Positions 10,565-20,344 of a stretch of DNA of 64,000 nt are shown in pieces. The DNA comes from Spiroplasma apis B31 (GTDB lineage Bacteria > Bacillota_I > Bacilli_A > Mycoplasmatales > Mycoplasmataceae), in NCBI RefSeq assembly GCF_000500935.1, contig NC_022998.1, positions 372,001-436,000 on the forward strand, read 5' to 3'. Position 1 is the first letter of the stretch. The number at the start of each line of letters is the position of its first letter. The notes beneath the pieces are model-generated. The model saw nothing but the letters and a program-made list of their open reading frames with translations, was not told the DNA's origin and made no database searches. A program made the translations under genes and the position numbers.

Positions 10565-11056
10565 ATGACAGAAACCCAAGCAAATGAAATTAGCAAGTAT
10601 ATCGACAGTTTACCTGACGAAACAGCTGATAAAATGTTTGAAGAATTAATTGCTGGAATGAGTTTGTACTTTGCAGTCGTTTTATTCGGAGAAGAAATAG
10701 AAAATGTTTATGAAAAACTAAAAGAAAGCGGTAGCTCTTTAGAAGATATCGCAAAAGAAGTTAAAGCTAATGAAGTTGGCGAAGATGAAATTTATGCAGC
10801 ATTAATGGGAGCATTAGAGGATGAAAATAATGCAGAGGACTTCGCAGAAGATTGCGTTGAATCAATCGCATTTAATCCTGAATATCCAGAAGAAATAATT
10901 AATAAATTAAAAGAGTTAGAAATAGAAGCATCAGACTTTTCAGCTAACTTAATCGTTACTTTTAAAGATCAATTCATTGATTTCTTTGTTAATGACCTAG
11001 ACGTTATTGAATGAAAAAACGATATTATTGATGCATTAGTAGCTAGTTGAGAATAA
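10565..11056 (+). CDS. Unknown acidic protein, 163 residues
   Basis: The product is very rich in Glu and Asp and has no signal peptide; it looks soluble and alpha-helical. It starts MTETQANEISKYIDSLPDE. Two TGA Trp codons near the end (11012, 11048) must be read through to reach the TAA at 11054. It has its own promoter and terminator, so it is a single-gene unit. I do not recognise a family; the strong promoter and ribosome-binding site suggest it is well expressed. Confidence 0.8.
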
Positions 11057-11085
11057 AAAATTTCCATATTTATGGAATTTTTTTA
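11056..11085 (+). terminator. Rho-independent terminator
   Basis: A stem with TTCCATA and TATGGAA flanked by A and T runs starts in the stop codon of the acidic protein gene. Confidence 0.8.
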
Positions 11086-11220
11086 TTTAATGTTGATAAC
11101 TTTGAAAACTATTTTTTTTGATAGAATTTATAGAAATATGAACTTCAATTATGTTAATATTTTATTGATTGTAGATAGGGTAGTTTGCAATTATGGGCTT
11201 TAATATAAAGGTGATCGTAT

Positions 11221-11484
11221 ATGTGATTAGCTAGCAGTACTGTTTTTAAAGTATTAAATTTCGAAGTTCAATTATGGGTTATTTTGTTAATTTTCGCTAT
11301 AATTGGTTTAACTTCTTTAATTTTATATATTTTCGTTTTATTGAAAAAAAATAGAAAGTATTTATACGAAAAAACTGAAGTAACCGCTAAGGATTTTAAA
11401 AGATTAGAAAAGTTTGAACAACTAAGAAATGACTTTGAAATTGAGTTGGCTAAAATAAAAAAATATATGAAATCTCAAAAATAA
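11221..11484 (+). CDS. Small single-span membrane protein
   Basis: The 87-residue product begins MWLASSTVFKVLNFEV, with Trp2 encoded by TGA. One membrane helix spans about residues 22-41 (LLIFAIIGLTSLILYIFVLL), followed by a charged cytoplasmic coiled-coil tail. AAAGGTGAT lies before the ATG at 11221. Starting downstream would cut into the hydrophobic part. The next gene, also a membrane protein, follows 30 bases later with its own GGGGG site, so the two probably form an operon. Role unknown. Confidence 0.75.
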
Positions 11485-11514
11485 TTTATTACAGCTCATA
11501 AAAGGGGGTTTTTT

Positions 11515-13107
11515 ATGAGTTTATTCAATGTTTTTAAATCTACTGTAGACAAAGAAAGTAAGAACCAACATAATAATGTTGGTGCTTTTGACGTTAATTC
11601 AAATAATGGATATGGATTTAATCAAAACATTCAACAATTTAATAACTCAACGCCTCAGTTTAATAGTACTTTTAATAATGAACTTGCTAATTACCAAAAT
11701 GGCCTTGTAAATCAAAAAAATATGACCGATGGTTATTATTTACCAAGAAATAACACTTCGAGAGAAAAAGAAGTTGACACATATAATAAACAGTTCAATG
11801 CATCGCAACAATATGCAAATGTCAACCAAATGACACCTCCAAGCAACTACCAAAATGCTAATATACAGAATCTAAATTACGAACCTTATAACTACTACCA
11901 ACCAAGACAAGATGTTTATGGAGGTCAAATACCACCAAGACCAGTTGAAGAAAACTATAACTTTTATAATAATGAAGCAAGCATTTTACAAAAAAATGAT
12001 TACAATCCAAATAATTATGCTCAAAATGTACCTTATCAAAATAGATATGTTCAAGATGATATCTACCATAATCAATTACAACCTAATTTAATTTATGGTG
12101 CTCAACCCCAATTTCAACCTAATTTTCCTGAACAAATAAGATACGATAGTCAACATTATGCAGCCAATAATATGAATTATGGTTATAAAGAATTCACAAA
12201 TAATAGACAATTTTATAACCAAAATAATCAATACGTATATAATCAAAATTATAACAATAACATGCAACCCTCAAATAACTATAATCAGTACAATGATTTA
12301 AGTTATAAAGCAAGAATGAAAAAAGCTAACATCATACCAGCGGCAATTGGCCGTGAAATAAGAAGTGAGAAGCTACGAATCTTTGCTTTATTTTTATTAG
12401 GAACTATTGGCATAATTGTCACATCATTTATGTTAGCTATTTATTACAAAACAATTGGTGTAAAAGACTCAAAATGACTTGGATTTAACTATGAAAAAGT
12501 TATGTATCCGTTCTTTTCGATTTTTTTTCTTATCATATCGATATGTTTCTTTGGTATAAGTACATCTGATTACACTCTGCTTCATTCTAATGTCAAGAAA
12601 TATGAACAGGGATTACTTTATGGAATCGAAAAAGTGCCTTATTTTATAACTAGAAATTATCGTTCTTTATTATCAAGAAGTATTTATATTAATTGAATTG
12701 CATTCTCAACTTATATTTGTGGTTCAATAAGTTTGGGTATTTTATACGGTTTCCAAGCTATGCATGATAGTGATAAACCATTACATTTCTTTTTCTGGGA
12801 AATCGGTAAAGTTACAAAATCATTTTCATCAGATATCACTGTTAATATAATTGTTTTATTGGTAATGCTATCTGCACATATTTTGAATATAATCACATCA
12901 AGATCTAGAAAGAATAATATTATTTCATATTATGGATATGAAATAATTCCACAACAAGAAATAACTAAAATCAAAAAAAGAGCTAATAGAAGATGCTTAA
13001 TTATATTTTGTGTTACAATGGCCTTAATATTATTTGTAATCGTTATTCCTTGATTGATATTTAGAAAGAAAAAAGGGTTATCACTTAAACCATGAGCAGC
13101 AAAATAG
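11515..13107 (+). CDS. Membrane protein with Asn/Gln/Tyr-rich N-terminal tail
   Basis: The 530-residue product has two parts. Residues 1 to about 265 are low-complexity and dominated by Asn, Gln, Tyr and Pro, with no signal peptide, so this part is likely cytoplasmic. Residues from about 285 onward hold several hydrophobic helices (FALFLLGTIGIIVTSFMLAIYY, FFSIFFLIISICFFGIS, VNIIVLLVMLSAHIL, CLIIFCVTMALILFVIVIP). Four or more TGA Trp codons lie in the second part. The end overlaps hemW by 16 bases. It may belong to a mollicute-specific membrane family (MSC_0882-like), but that rests on general layout only. Confidence 0.8.
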
Positions 13108-14198
13108 AAAATAGACAAATTGAAAGCTTATATGTTCATATACCATTTTGTGAACATATTTGCTTTTTTTGTGATTTTGTAAAGGTTATTAAACCAAAAG
13201 AGGAAAAAGCGATTTTTAATTACTTAGAGAATTTAGAATCTGAAATAAATAGTTATGGCGAGAAACTAAAATTTATTAAAACCATCTATATTGGTGGTGG
13301 AACACCAAGTTGCTTAAACGAGGAGCAAACAATTAAGTTATGTGAGATATTAAAACCACTTGTCAAAGAGACTGAATTTGAATATACTATTGAGATTAAC
13401 CCTGAATCCCTAACAGAATCGAAACTAGAGATTTATAAGAACTATCATATAAATCGTCTAAGTATAGGAGTTCAAACATTTGACAATAAGTTATTAAAAA
13501 AAATAGGTAGAATCCACGATAATAAAATGGCGATAGAAAAGTTTAAGTTAGCAAGAAGTTTTGGCTTTAGCAATATTAGTATTGATTTGATGTACAACTT
13601 ATTTGATCAAACGAAAGAACATATTGAAAATGATTTAAACTATATTGAATCTTTAAGACCAGAACATATATCTTGGTATTCATTGATAATGAAAGAAGAT
13701 TCAGCATGAGGAAAAAAACAACTTAAATTACCAGACAATGATGAATTATTTGACGATATTGTTAATGAAGGTTTAGTTAAATTAGGTTATAAAAGATATG
13801 AGATTTCTAATTACGCATTAAATGGAGCATATTCTAAACACAATACAAGCTATTGAAATAACTCCCTTTTTGTTGGTGTTGGAGTAGGTGCTACGGGTTT
13901 TGAACAAATTGATGGCGATTATTATTTAACTTCCAACAAGGGGAAAGTAGATAAGTATTCCAAAAACTATGAAAAACTTACTACCGATGATTATTATTTT
14001 CAAATCCTAATGATGGGTTTAAGAATGATTGACGGCATTGATATTACTGTTAACAAAAACATTGATGCTTATAATCATTTTTATGATTTAATACAAAAGA
14101 AAGTAAAAGAAAATCTTTTAGAAATTGTAGATAACAAATTAAGATGCACAACGAAAGGATTTAATATTTTAAACGAGATATTAATAGATTTTTTATAA
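13092..14198 (+). CDS. hemW: HemW-like radical SAM protein
   Basis: The 368-residue product has the radical SAM iron-sulfur site CxxxCxxC at Cys20, Cys24 and Cys27 within VHIPFCEHICFFCDF, then IYIGGGTPSCL, NPESLT, RLSIGVQTFD and SIDLMYNLFDQT, all typical of HemW/HemN-like proteins. HemW is known as a heme chaperone; true HemN has longer N-terminal features that are absent here. Mollicutes generally lack heme synthesis, so the substrate here is open. The start overlaps the preceding gene by 16 bases, and the TAA overlaps the next ATG by one base (TAATG). Confidence 0.88.
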
Positions 14199-14701
14199 TG
14201 AAAAAAGTATTGCTTGTAGTAGATTATCAATTTGATTTCGCTGATCCTAACGGAAAATTATATGTTGATGGTGGTGAAACTTTAAAAAAAGGAATTTTAG
14301 AAAGAATAGCATATTACAAATCTTCCAACGATTACATTGTTTTTTCAGGTGACTTCCATCCAAATAATCATGTATCTTTTGATTTATGAGGTAAGCATTG
14401 TTTGGCTGACCAAAATGGTTCAAACTTTTATGTTGATGCTAGTGATGCAGACTTGATAATTAAAAAAGGGACTGATCGCTTCTCGGATAGTTATTCCGCT
14501 TTTTATGTTTCTGAAAATGTTGAATCAACTTTGAATGATTGACTTATTGAAAGAAATGTAAACTTCATCGAAATTTGTGGTTTGGCGCTCGATGTTTGTG
14601 TTAAAGAAACATATTTAGATGCGAAAAAGTTCGGATATAATTCAATAGTTAATGAGAACTTATGTAAACCCTTAGATAAAAACTTCAAATTTATTCCATA
14701 A
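14198..14701 (+). CDS. pncA: Nicotinamidase
   Basis: PncA hydrolyses nicotinamide to nicotinate, the first step of NAD salvage. The 167-residue product has the isochorismatase-like fold with the catalytic Asp9 in VVDYQFDF, Lys89 or 90 in IIKKGTD and the nucleophile Cys134 in GLALDVCVKET. Metal-binding residues lie in GDFHPNNHVSF. Two TGA Trp codons split the gene under the standard code. It is coupled to hemW by a one-base overlap. Together with nadE in this window it covers the two ends of the nicotinamide to NAD route. Confidence 0.92.
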
Positions 14702-14754
14702 AAATATTGTTAACATATCTGTAAAGTCACGATAGTAATTATAGGGGGCTTATT

Positions 14755-15519
14755 ATGGAGAAAAATATAAATACGTATGAAAATTTATCAAGTAGTTATA
14801 TATTTTTACATTTATTAACAACAAATAATAAGACAAATCCAATACCACTAACACTTGATTTTTTAAACGAACCGCAAACTAGGATAGAAAAAAAATATGA
14901 TTTATTATTGTTAGATGCTATCAAGAATGTCTGTTTTAAAAAGGTGAGTAAAGCAATTAACGAAGATTTTGAAAATAGTTTCATATTAAAAGGTTTACTT
15001 TATATAATTAAAAAACAAACGGTTAACATATTTGAAAAGCATTTTGAAGGTTTGGACCTTATAGCAGAGTTCGTGAGATTAAAAGCAGCTTGTAAACTGT
15101 TCACTAATCAAATACGCTATGACCCTAATCTTTGATTAACAATTGATAAAAAAGAAAGGCATAATTTGCATAACAAAAAAAATAAAGATAATTTTGATTG
15201 AAACATGGCACTATTATTACTTGATTTTGATATATTGAAAGATATGGGAATTGTTTTCATTGAAAAAGAAAAACAAGTATTAAAGGATCTTCTAGAAATT
15301 AAAATGATTGATTCGTTTGAAGATACGAATGAGCGGTTGATGAACAATCAAGGTTCTTATTTACCAATAAAAATGTTTCTCTTGGAAAAAGAGTTATTAA
15401 CGAAAGAAAAAAATTTAACAAGAAAAAGAAAAAAAATGGACAAGATTATTTTTTCTACTTTTATGCAAATGATTTGTTTATTCATTAGAAAAAATATAAA
15501 AAAAGCATATTTGAACTAA
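14755..15519 (+). CDS. Unknown helical protein, 254 residues
   Basis: A soluble, Lys/Leu/Ile-rich, probably helical protein without signal peptide. It begins MEKNINTYENLSSSYIFLHLL. TGA Trp codons at 15133 and 15199 join its pieces. TAGGGGG precedes the start at 14755. The C-terminus is strongly basic (RKRKKMDKI). It lies between pncA and the RpiR regulator with its own terminator. No family is recognised. Confidence 0.75.
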
Positions 15520-15525
15520 ATTTAC

Positions 15526-15579
15526 AAATACTTACTATTGAAAAAACTCTAAGTTTTAAAAAAAAGTAGGTATTTTTTT
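15526..15579 (+). terminator. Likely terminator with long loop
   Basis: AAATACTTACT pairs with AGTAGGTATTT across a loop of about 28 bases, with one G-T pair, and is followed by a T run. The long loop lowers confidence. Confidence 0.5.
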
Positions 15580-15616
15580 ATATTTAGTTAATATATGTTT
15601 GCAAGGAAGTGGTTTG

Positions 15617-16429
15617 ATGGAGTTAAGAAGTGTATTTAAACTTATTAAAATTAGCATGCCTGATATGAATCAACATAATAAAACGATAGCTAAATATTTA
15701 TTAGAAAATTTAGATAACAGTGAAAAAATAAACTTAAAAGAAATATCTGAAGGTACTGGTCAAAGCAAAGCTACTATCTTTAGGTTTTGCAGAAACCTTG
15801 GCTTTCAAGGATTTGCAGAGTTTAGAAAAGTGGTTAACGACTTAAATAATAACTATATATATTCCAATCATGAAATAGTAATCCGTAATTTATACAGAAA
15901 AGATTTAGATGAATTTTATGATTTTTATTTCTCAATTTTAAAATTTCAAAGACAATCTATCAAGTCGCTGATTTATGAAAACAAAATTGAAGCTTCGTCT
16001 ATTCTTATTAAAAATGCGAAAAAAATAATCATAGCAGCTTCTAATATTAATTACAACCAAGCTATTGATTTTAAAAATAAATTGGTTGCTCTTGGATTAA
16101 ATTGTTTTTTAGAACAAGATTACAGAACTTTAATTTCCTTAGGGAATATTTCTAATGAAGATGACCTGTTTATTACTATTTCTCTATCAAACTTGAATAA
16201 ATCCGTTCTTTCTATTGGTAAGTTGGCCAAAAGTAACAATGCAAAATGACTTCATATAGGTACAAAGAAAAACTCACTCGAAGATCCAAATATAGATATG
16301 ATGTTAACTTTTGAATCTAATGAAAGTCAGCTTTGAAATTTATATAGTTTGAGAGGTGAGGGATTATTTCAAATCTTGAATCTTGTATTTGCCTCATTGT
16401 TAAACCACTTACCTGAGAAGCACGATTAA
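15617..16429 (+). CDS. RpiR/MurR-family transcriptional regulator
   Basis: The 270-residue product has an N-terminal helix-turn-helix (about residues 20-75: KTIAKYLLENLDNSEKINLKEISEGTGQSKATIFRFCRNLGFQGFAEF) characteristic of RpiR regulators, followed by a SIS sugar-phosphate binding domain (KKIIIAASNINYNQAIDFKNKLVALG). Such proteins sense a phosphosugar and control its uptake or breakdown. The target genes are not obvious nearby. An upstream TTG would add six residues; ATG at 15617 is preferred with AAGGAAGTGG in front. TGA Trp codons at 16247 and 16334 are read through. Confidence 0.88.
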
Positions 16430-16452
16430 ATATATTATTTAAAACAATTATT

Positions 16453-16503
16453 AATAAAGGAACTAAATTTTACAGGTTTGATTAAGCAACCTTTATTTTT
16501 TTA
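16453..16503 (+). terminator. Terminator-like hairpin after the RpiR gene
   Basis: AATAAAGG pairs with CCTTTATT, enclosing a second small stem (AGGTT/AACCT), and a T run follows. It separates the regulator from the aminopeptidase-like gene. Confidence 0.6.
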
Positions 16504-16555
16504 AAAGAACTAATCAATCCTCATTTTGCTCAACTTTTGAGTCAAGGAGAAAATT

Positions 16556-17914
16556 ATGAAAATATTTATTGTTAAAGATTTGCCATCAGATATAGAAAAA
16601 GTTATTCTTCAAAAAGATGCGGATTCAAAGGAATTTGTTTTTTATAAAAAGAATAATCTTAATTATTTCAATTTGAGTTATTTAAAAAATAAAACATTAT
16701 CTGAAAAATATAATGTTATTAATGATCTAGTAATGGATATTAGTTCTAATGTTGTGCTGGATTTTAATTTGATAGCAGACAAAGATTTAAATTCTACTTT
16801 TGCGGTACTATTTAATTTGGTTTATTCAAATTATGGGAAAAGATATTCAAAGAAAACCATAAACAAGAATAAACCTAAAAACTTTTGATTTTATAAAAGC
16901 AACTTTACTGAAGAGAACTTTGTTTATTTTAATTTTTTAAAAGTCTGCTATGAAGCTCAAAATTTAGCCTGTAATTTAGCAGACAGTGTTTTAAATTTAG
17001 AAGGAGATACAGATATTTTTTACAAAACCCTCCAAAAACTTTGTATTTTAAATAAAAATCTTTCATTAAGGACCTATAATGAAAAACAGTTATTAGATTA
17101 TGGAATGGCTAGTTTGTTAGCCATAAACAAAGAATCTAGGGTTCTTGTAATTGAATACAATGGTGACACTTGTTCTAAGGAAAAGATTGTTATAATCGGC
17201 AAAGGAATTACTTCGAGTGACGAATCTATAAACATATATAATATTGACGAATTTATATTAAGGTTAGATAAAAGTGGTGCTACTAATGCATTTGCTGTAA
17301 TCGATGCTTGTAGTAAATTATCTTTGAAACTAAATATTGTTTGTTTAATTCCAATAATGCAGAAAATTAATAACATAAACTCTATACAGTCGGGTGATAT
17401 TGTTATTGCACACAATAAAAAAACTATTCAAATTGAAGATAATAATTTAAAAGGAAGAATAGTGCTAGCTGATCTAATTTCGTTTGCATGCACCGAATAC
17501 AAGCCAAGGGAAATAATTACAATCGCCACTTTAGGAAGCTCTATGAAAACCGTTTTAGGAAAGCATATAACAGGGTGTTTCACTAATAATATTAAAAGAG
17601 CAAGAATTTATGAGAAGTATTTTAACTTAGTTGGTGAGGATTTATGGATTTTACCAATTCATTGAAGTACTAAAAACTCAATTAAAAATTCTGTTCTAGC
17701 AGACTATACAAGTAGTCCAAAAGATATAGATAGTAATAATCCATCTATTATAGCGGCTTTTTTAAATGAGTTTGTTCCAAAGAATGTTATCTTTATACAT
17801 TTAGATATTTCAGGAACTCATTCTATAGAAAATAGAGCAACCGGAAGCTCAGTTAGAGGATTAATTAATACCTTTTACAATGATTCTTTGAATAATAACC
17901 CTAATTTCGATTAA
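16556..17914 (+). CDS. M17 leucyl-aminopeptidase homologue, active site lost
   Basis: The 452-residue product has the shape and landmarks of M17 leucyl aminopeptidases: GKG (Lys216), a GRIVLADL segment, IATLG, GKHITGCF and HLDISGTH. Compared with E. coli PepA, Lys270, Asp293 and Arg356 are kept (Lys216, Asp238, Arg301), but Asp275 is Ser221, Lys282 is Tyr228, Asp352 is Asn297 and Glu354 is Lys299. With most metal ligands and the catalytic Lys gone it should not act as a dizinc peptidase. The frame is fully open once TGA is read as Trp. PepA also has DNA-binding roles, so a structural or regulatory use is possible. AAGGAG precedes the ATG. Confidence 0.85.
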
Positions 17915-17945
17915 TATATAATATCATCTATAAGTTATTGAATAA

Positions 17946-17972
17946 AACAAGAAGGCATAAGCCTTTTTTTTG
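17946..17972 (+). terminator. Rho-independent terminator
   Basis: AAGGC and GCCTT pair around ATAA, followed by eight T residues. Confidence 0.8.
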
Positions 17973-18027
17973 TGATTTTATGCAAGAATATTTGGCTGGT
18001 TTTCTTATTGTTTTAGCTAGATTGGTG

Positions 18028-18044
18028 AAAAAAAAAAAAAAAAA
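18028..18044 (+). repeat. Run of 17 adenines upstream of the clpB promoter
   Basis: An uninterrupted A tract of 17 bases ends one base before the first CIRCE-like element and 14 bases before the clpB -35 box. It could act as an UP element or change length by slippage. Confidence 0.9.
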
Positions 18045-18071
18045 TTAGCACTTAATTGTTGACAATGCTAA
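18045..18071 (+). promoter_or_regulatory. CIRCE-like operator (distal, imperfect)
   Basis: TTAGCACTT, nine bases, CAATGCTAA. The outer six bases of each arm match the CIRCE consensus exactly; the inner three do not pair fully. The -35 box TTGACA (18059-18064) lies inside it, so HrcA binding here would block RNA polymerase. Confidence 0.7.
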
Positions 18072-18087
18072 AACAAAATGTCAATAT
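18059..18087 (+). promoter_or_regulatory. clpB promoter
   Basis: TTGACA (18059-18064) is a consensus -35 box, followed after 17 bases by CAATAT (18082-18087) as the likely -10 box; TATATT at 18085-18090 is an alternative with 20-base spacing. Confidence 0.65.
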
Positions 18088-18095
18088 ATTAATGA

Positions 18096-18122
18096 TTAGC
18101 AATATCACTATAAGAGTGCTAA
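18096..18122 (+). promoter_or_regulatory. CIRCE operator (proximal) for HrcA
   Basis: TTAGCAATA, nine bases, GAGTGCTAA. The right arm is a perfect CIRCE half-site, the left arm matches for six of nine. It lies downstream of the promoter and just before AGGAGG of clpB. Confidence 0.85.
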
Positions 18123-18138
18123 TCAGGAGGAATAGATT

Positions 18139-20286
18139 ATGGATTTTACACAAAGACCAGACCCTTTAAATGATCCTGAAATACTAAGTAAATATACTAG
18201 GGATTTGACAAAGGACGCGAAAGAAGGAAAAATTGACCCTATTATAGGTAGAGATGATGAAATAATGAGAGTCATCAGAATATTAAGTAGAAAAACAAAA
18301 AATAACCCAGTTTTAATAGGTGAGCCTGGTGTAGGTAAAACAGCTATTGCAGAGGGGCTTGCTCAAAGAATTAATAAAGGAGATGTTCCAAGTGTACTTA
18401 AAAATAAACGTATCCTAGAATTAGATATGGGTAGTGTTATGGCTGGTGCAAGCTTCCTTGGTGACTATGAAGCAAGAATTAAAGGAATTGTGAATGCCAT
18501 TCAAAAAGAAAATGGTGAAATCATACTATTTATTGATGAATTACATCTTATAGTTGGTGCAGGTAAAACTGGTGGAGGCGGTGGAATGGATGTCTCTAAC
18601 CTTCTTAAACCATCACTTGCCAGAGGTGGATTAAAAGCCATTGGAGCAACAACGCTTAAAGAATACCGAGAATATATAGAAAAAGATGCAGCTCTTGAGA
18701 GAAGGTTTCAAAAAGTGTATGTTTCAGAACCTACAGTGGAGGAAACAATTTCAATATTAAGAGGATTAAAAGAGAAGTTTGAAACTTATCATGGTGTACG
18801 TATTCACGATAACGCCTTAGTAGCAGCTGCTCAATTGAGTAATAGATATATCTCAGATAGATTTTTACCAGACAAAGCAATCGATTTAGTCGATGAAGCT
18901 AGCGCAACAATCAAAACAGAACTTGCGTCTGTTCCAACTGAACTTTATCAAATAAATAGACGAGTAGTTCAATTAGAAATAGAAAGAGCTGCATTATCTA
19001 AAGAGACTGATGAAAAGTCTCTTGAAAGAGCAGCTATTAACGAAAAAGAATTATTCGCTTTAAAAGAAAAACAAAAATTATTAAATGATAAATGAGAAGA
19101 AGAAAAGAAAGCTCATGAAAAAATTAATCAGCTACGCTCAACAATGGGTCAACTAAAATTAGAACTTGAACAAGCTCAATCAGAAGGTAAGTACCAAAGA
19201 GCTGGTGAAATTCAATATTCACTTTTACCTGTGATTGAGAAACAATTGAAACAAGCTATTGTTGAAGATGAAAGCAAGTTACTTTCTGAGGAAGTAACAG
19301 AAAAAGAAATAGCATCTATTATTGCTAAGTGAACTGGAATAGCTACTGAAAATCTAATGGAATCTGAAAAAGAAAAACTATTAGGCTTGCCTACAAGTTT
19401 AAGAAAAATGGTAAAAGGACAAAATCAAGCAATAGAAGCTGTTGCAGATGCAATATTAAGAAGTAGAAGTGGAATTAAAGATCCAAGTAAGCCTATAGGA
19501 AGTTTCTTGTTTTTAGGACCTACTGGTGTTGGAAAAACCGAAGTGGCTAGAAGCTTAGCTAAGTTGTTATTTGGTAGTGAGAAAAAAATGATAAGACTTG
19601 ATATGAGTGAATATATGGAAAAACAATCTGTTTCTAAATTGATTGGTTCTCCACCAGGATATGTTGGGTACGAAGAGGGTGGTAGATTAACAGAAGCTGT
19701 TAGAAGAACACCTTATTCAATAGTATTATTTGATGAAGTTGAAAAGGCACACCCTGATGTATTTAATGTATTACTACAAGTTTTAGATGATGGGCGTATA
19801 ACTGACTCACTAGGTAAAACTATTGATTTTAAAAATACAATAATAATTATGACTTCAAATATTGGTTCAGAATATCTTATGTCAACAGAAAACGAACTAG
19901 TAGACGAAAAGGTCATTGAAGGAGAATTAAGAAAATTCTTTAGACCAGAATTTTTAAATAGAATTGATAATGTAATAAGATTTAATCCATTATCAAAAGA
20001 CATCATTAGAGAAATTATAGAAAAAACTTTAAGTGAACTCAAAGATAGAGTTTATGAAAATAATGAATATATTATAAACTTCACTGAGGAATCTATCAAA
20101 AAAATCGCTGATGAAGGTTATATTAGAGAATATGGTGCTAGACCACTTAAGAGATACATAGAAAAGAATATCGAGACAGTAATAGCAAGAGCAATTGTAT
20201 CAAATGACATACAACCAAAAAGAAACTATGTTATAGATGTACAAGATGGTAGATTTGTTATCTCTACATCAAATAAATTAAATTAG
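18139..20286 (+). CDS. clpB: ClpB disaggregase without N-terminal domain
   Basis: ClpB rescues aggregated proteins together with DnaK. The 715-residue product starts directly at the linker to the first AAA+ module ([27 protein letters not shown]) and lacks the Clp_N domain of about 150 residues found in most bacterial ClpB. Walker A motifs are GEPGVGKT (about residue 61) and GPTGVGKTE (about 460), with the coiled-coil middle domain between (about 270-390). The short form is usual in mycoplasmas. TGA Trp codons at 19093 and 19330 lie in the middle domain. AGGAGG precedes the start. The stop codon is part of the next CIRCE element. Confidence 0.97.
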
Positions 20287-20309
20287 CACTTGAATATTTA
20301 GAGTGCTAT
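20283..20309 (+). promoter_or_regulatory. CIRCE operator overlapping the clpB stop codon
   Basis: TTAGCACTT, nine bases, GAGTGCTAT. The TAG stop codon of clpB is bases 2-4 of the left arm. Eight or more positions of each arm match CIRCE. It is placed to control hrcA-grpE-dnaK-dnaJ; a weak promoter (TTGTTA, 17 bases, TTAAAT) may lie just upstream within the end of clpB. Confidence 0.85.
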
Positions 20310-20344
20310 TGATAAACTTAAAGAGAATTGTTAAGGAGGTTAAT

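Noticed and set aside
20303-20344. Upstream GTG start for hrcA
   Set aside because: It falls inside the CIRCE element; ATG at 20345 has AAGGAGG and matches the usual HrcA N-terminus.
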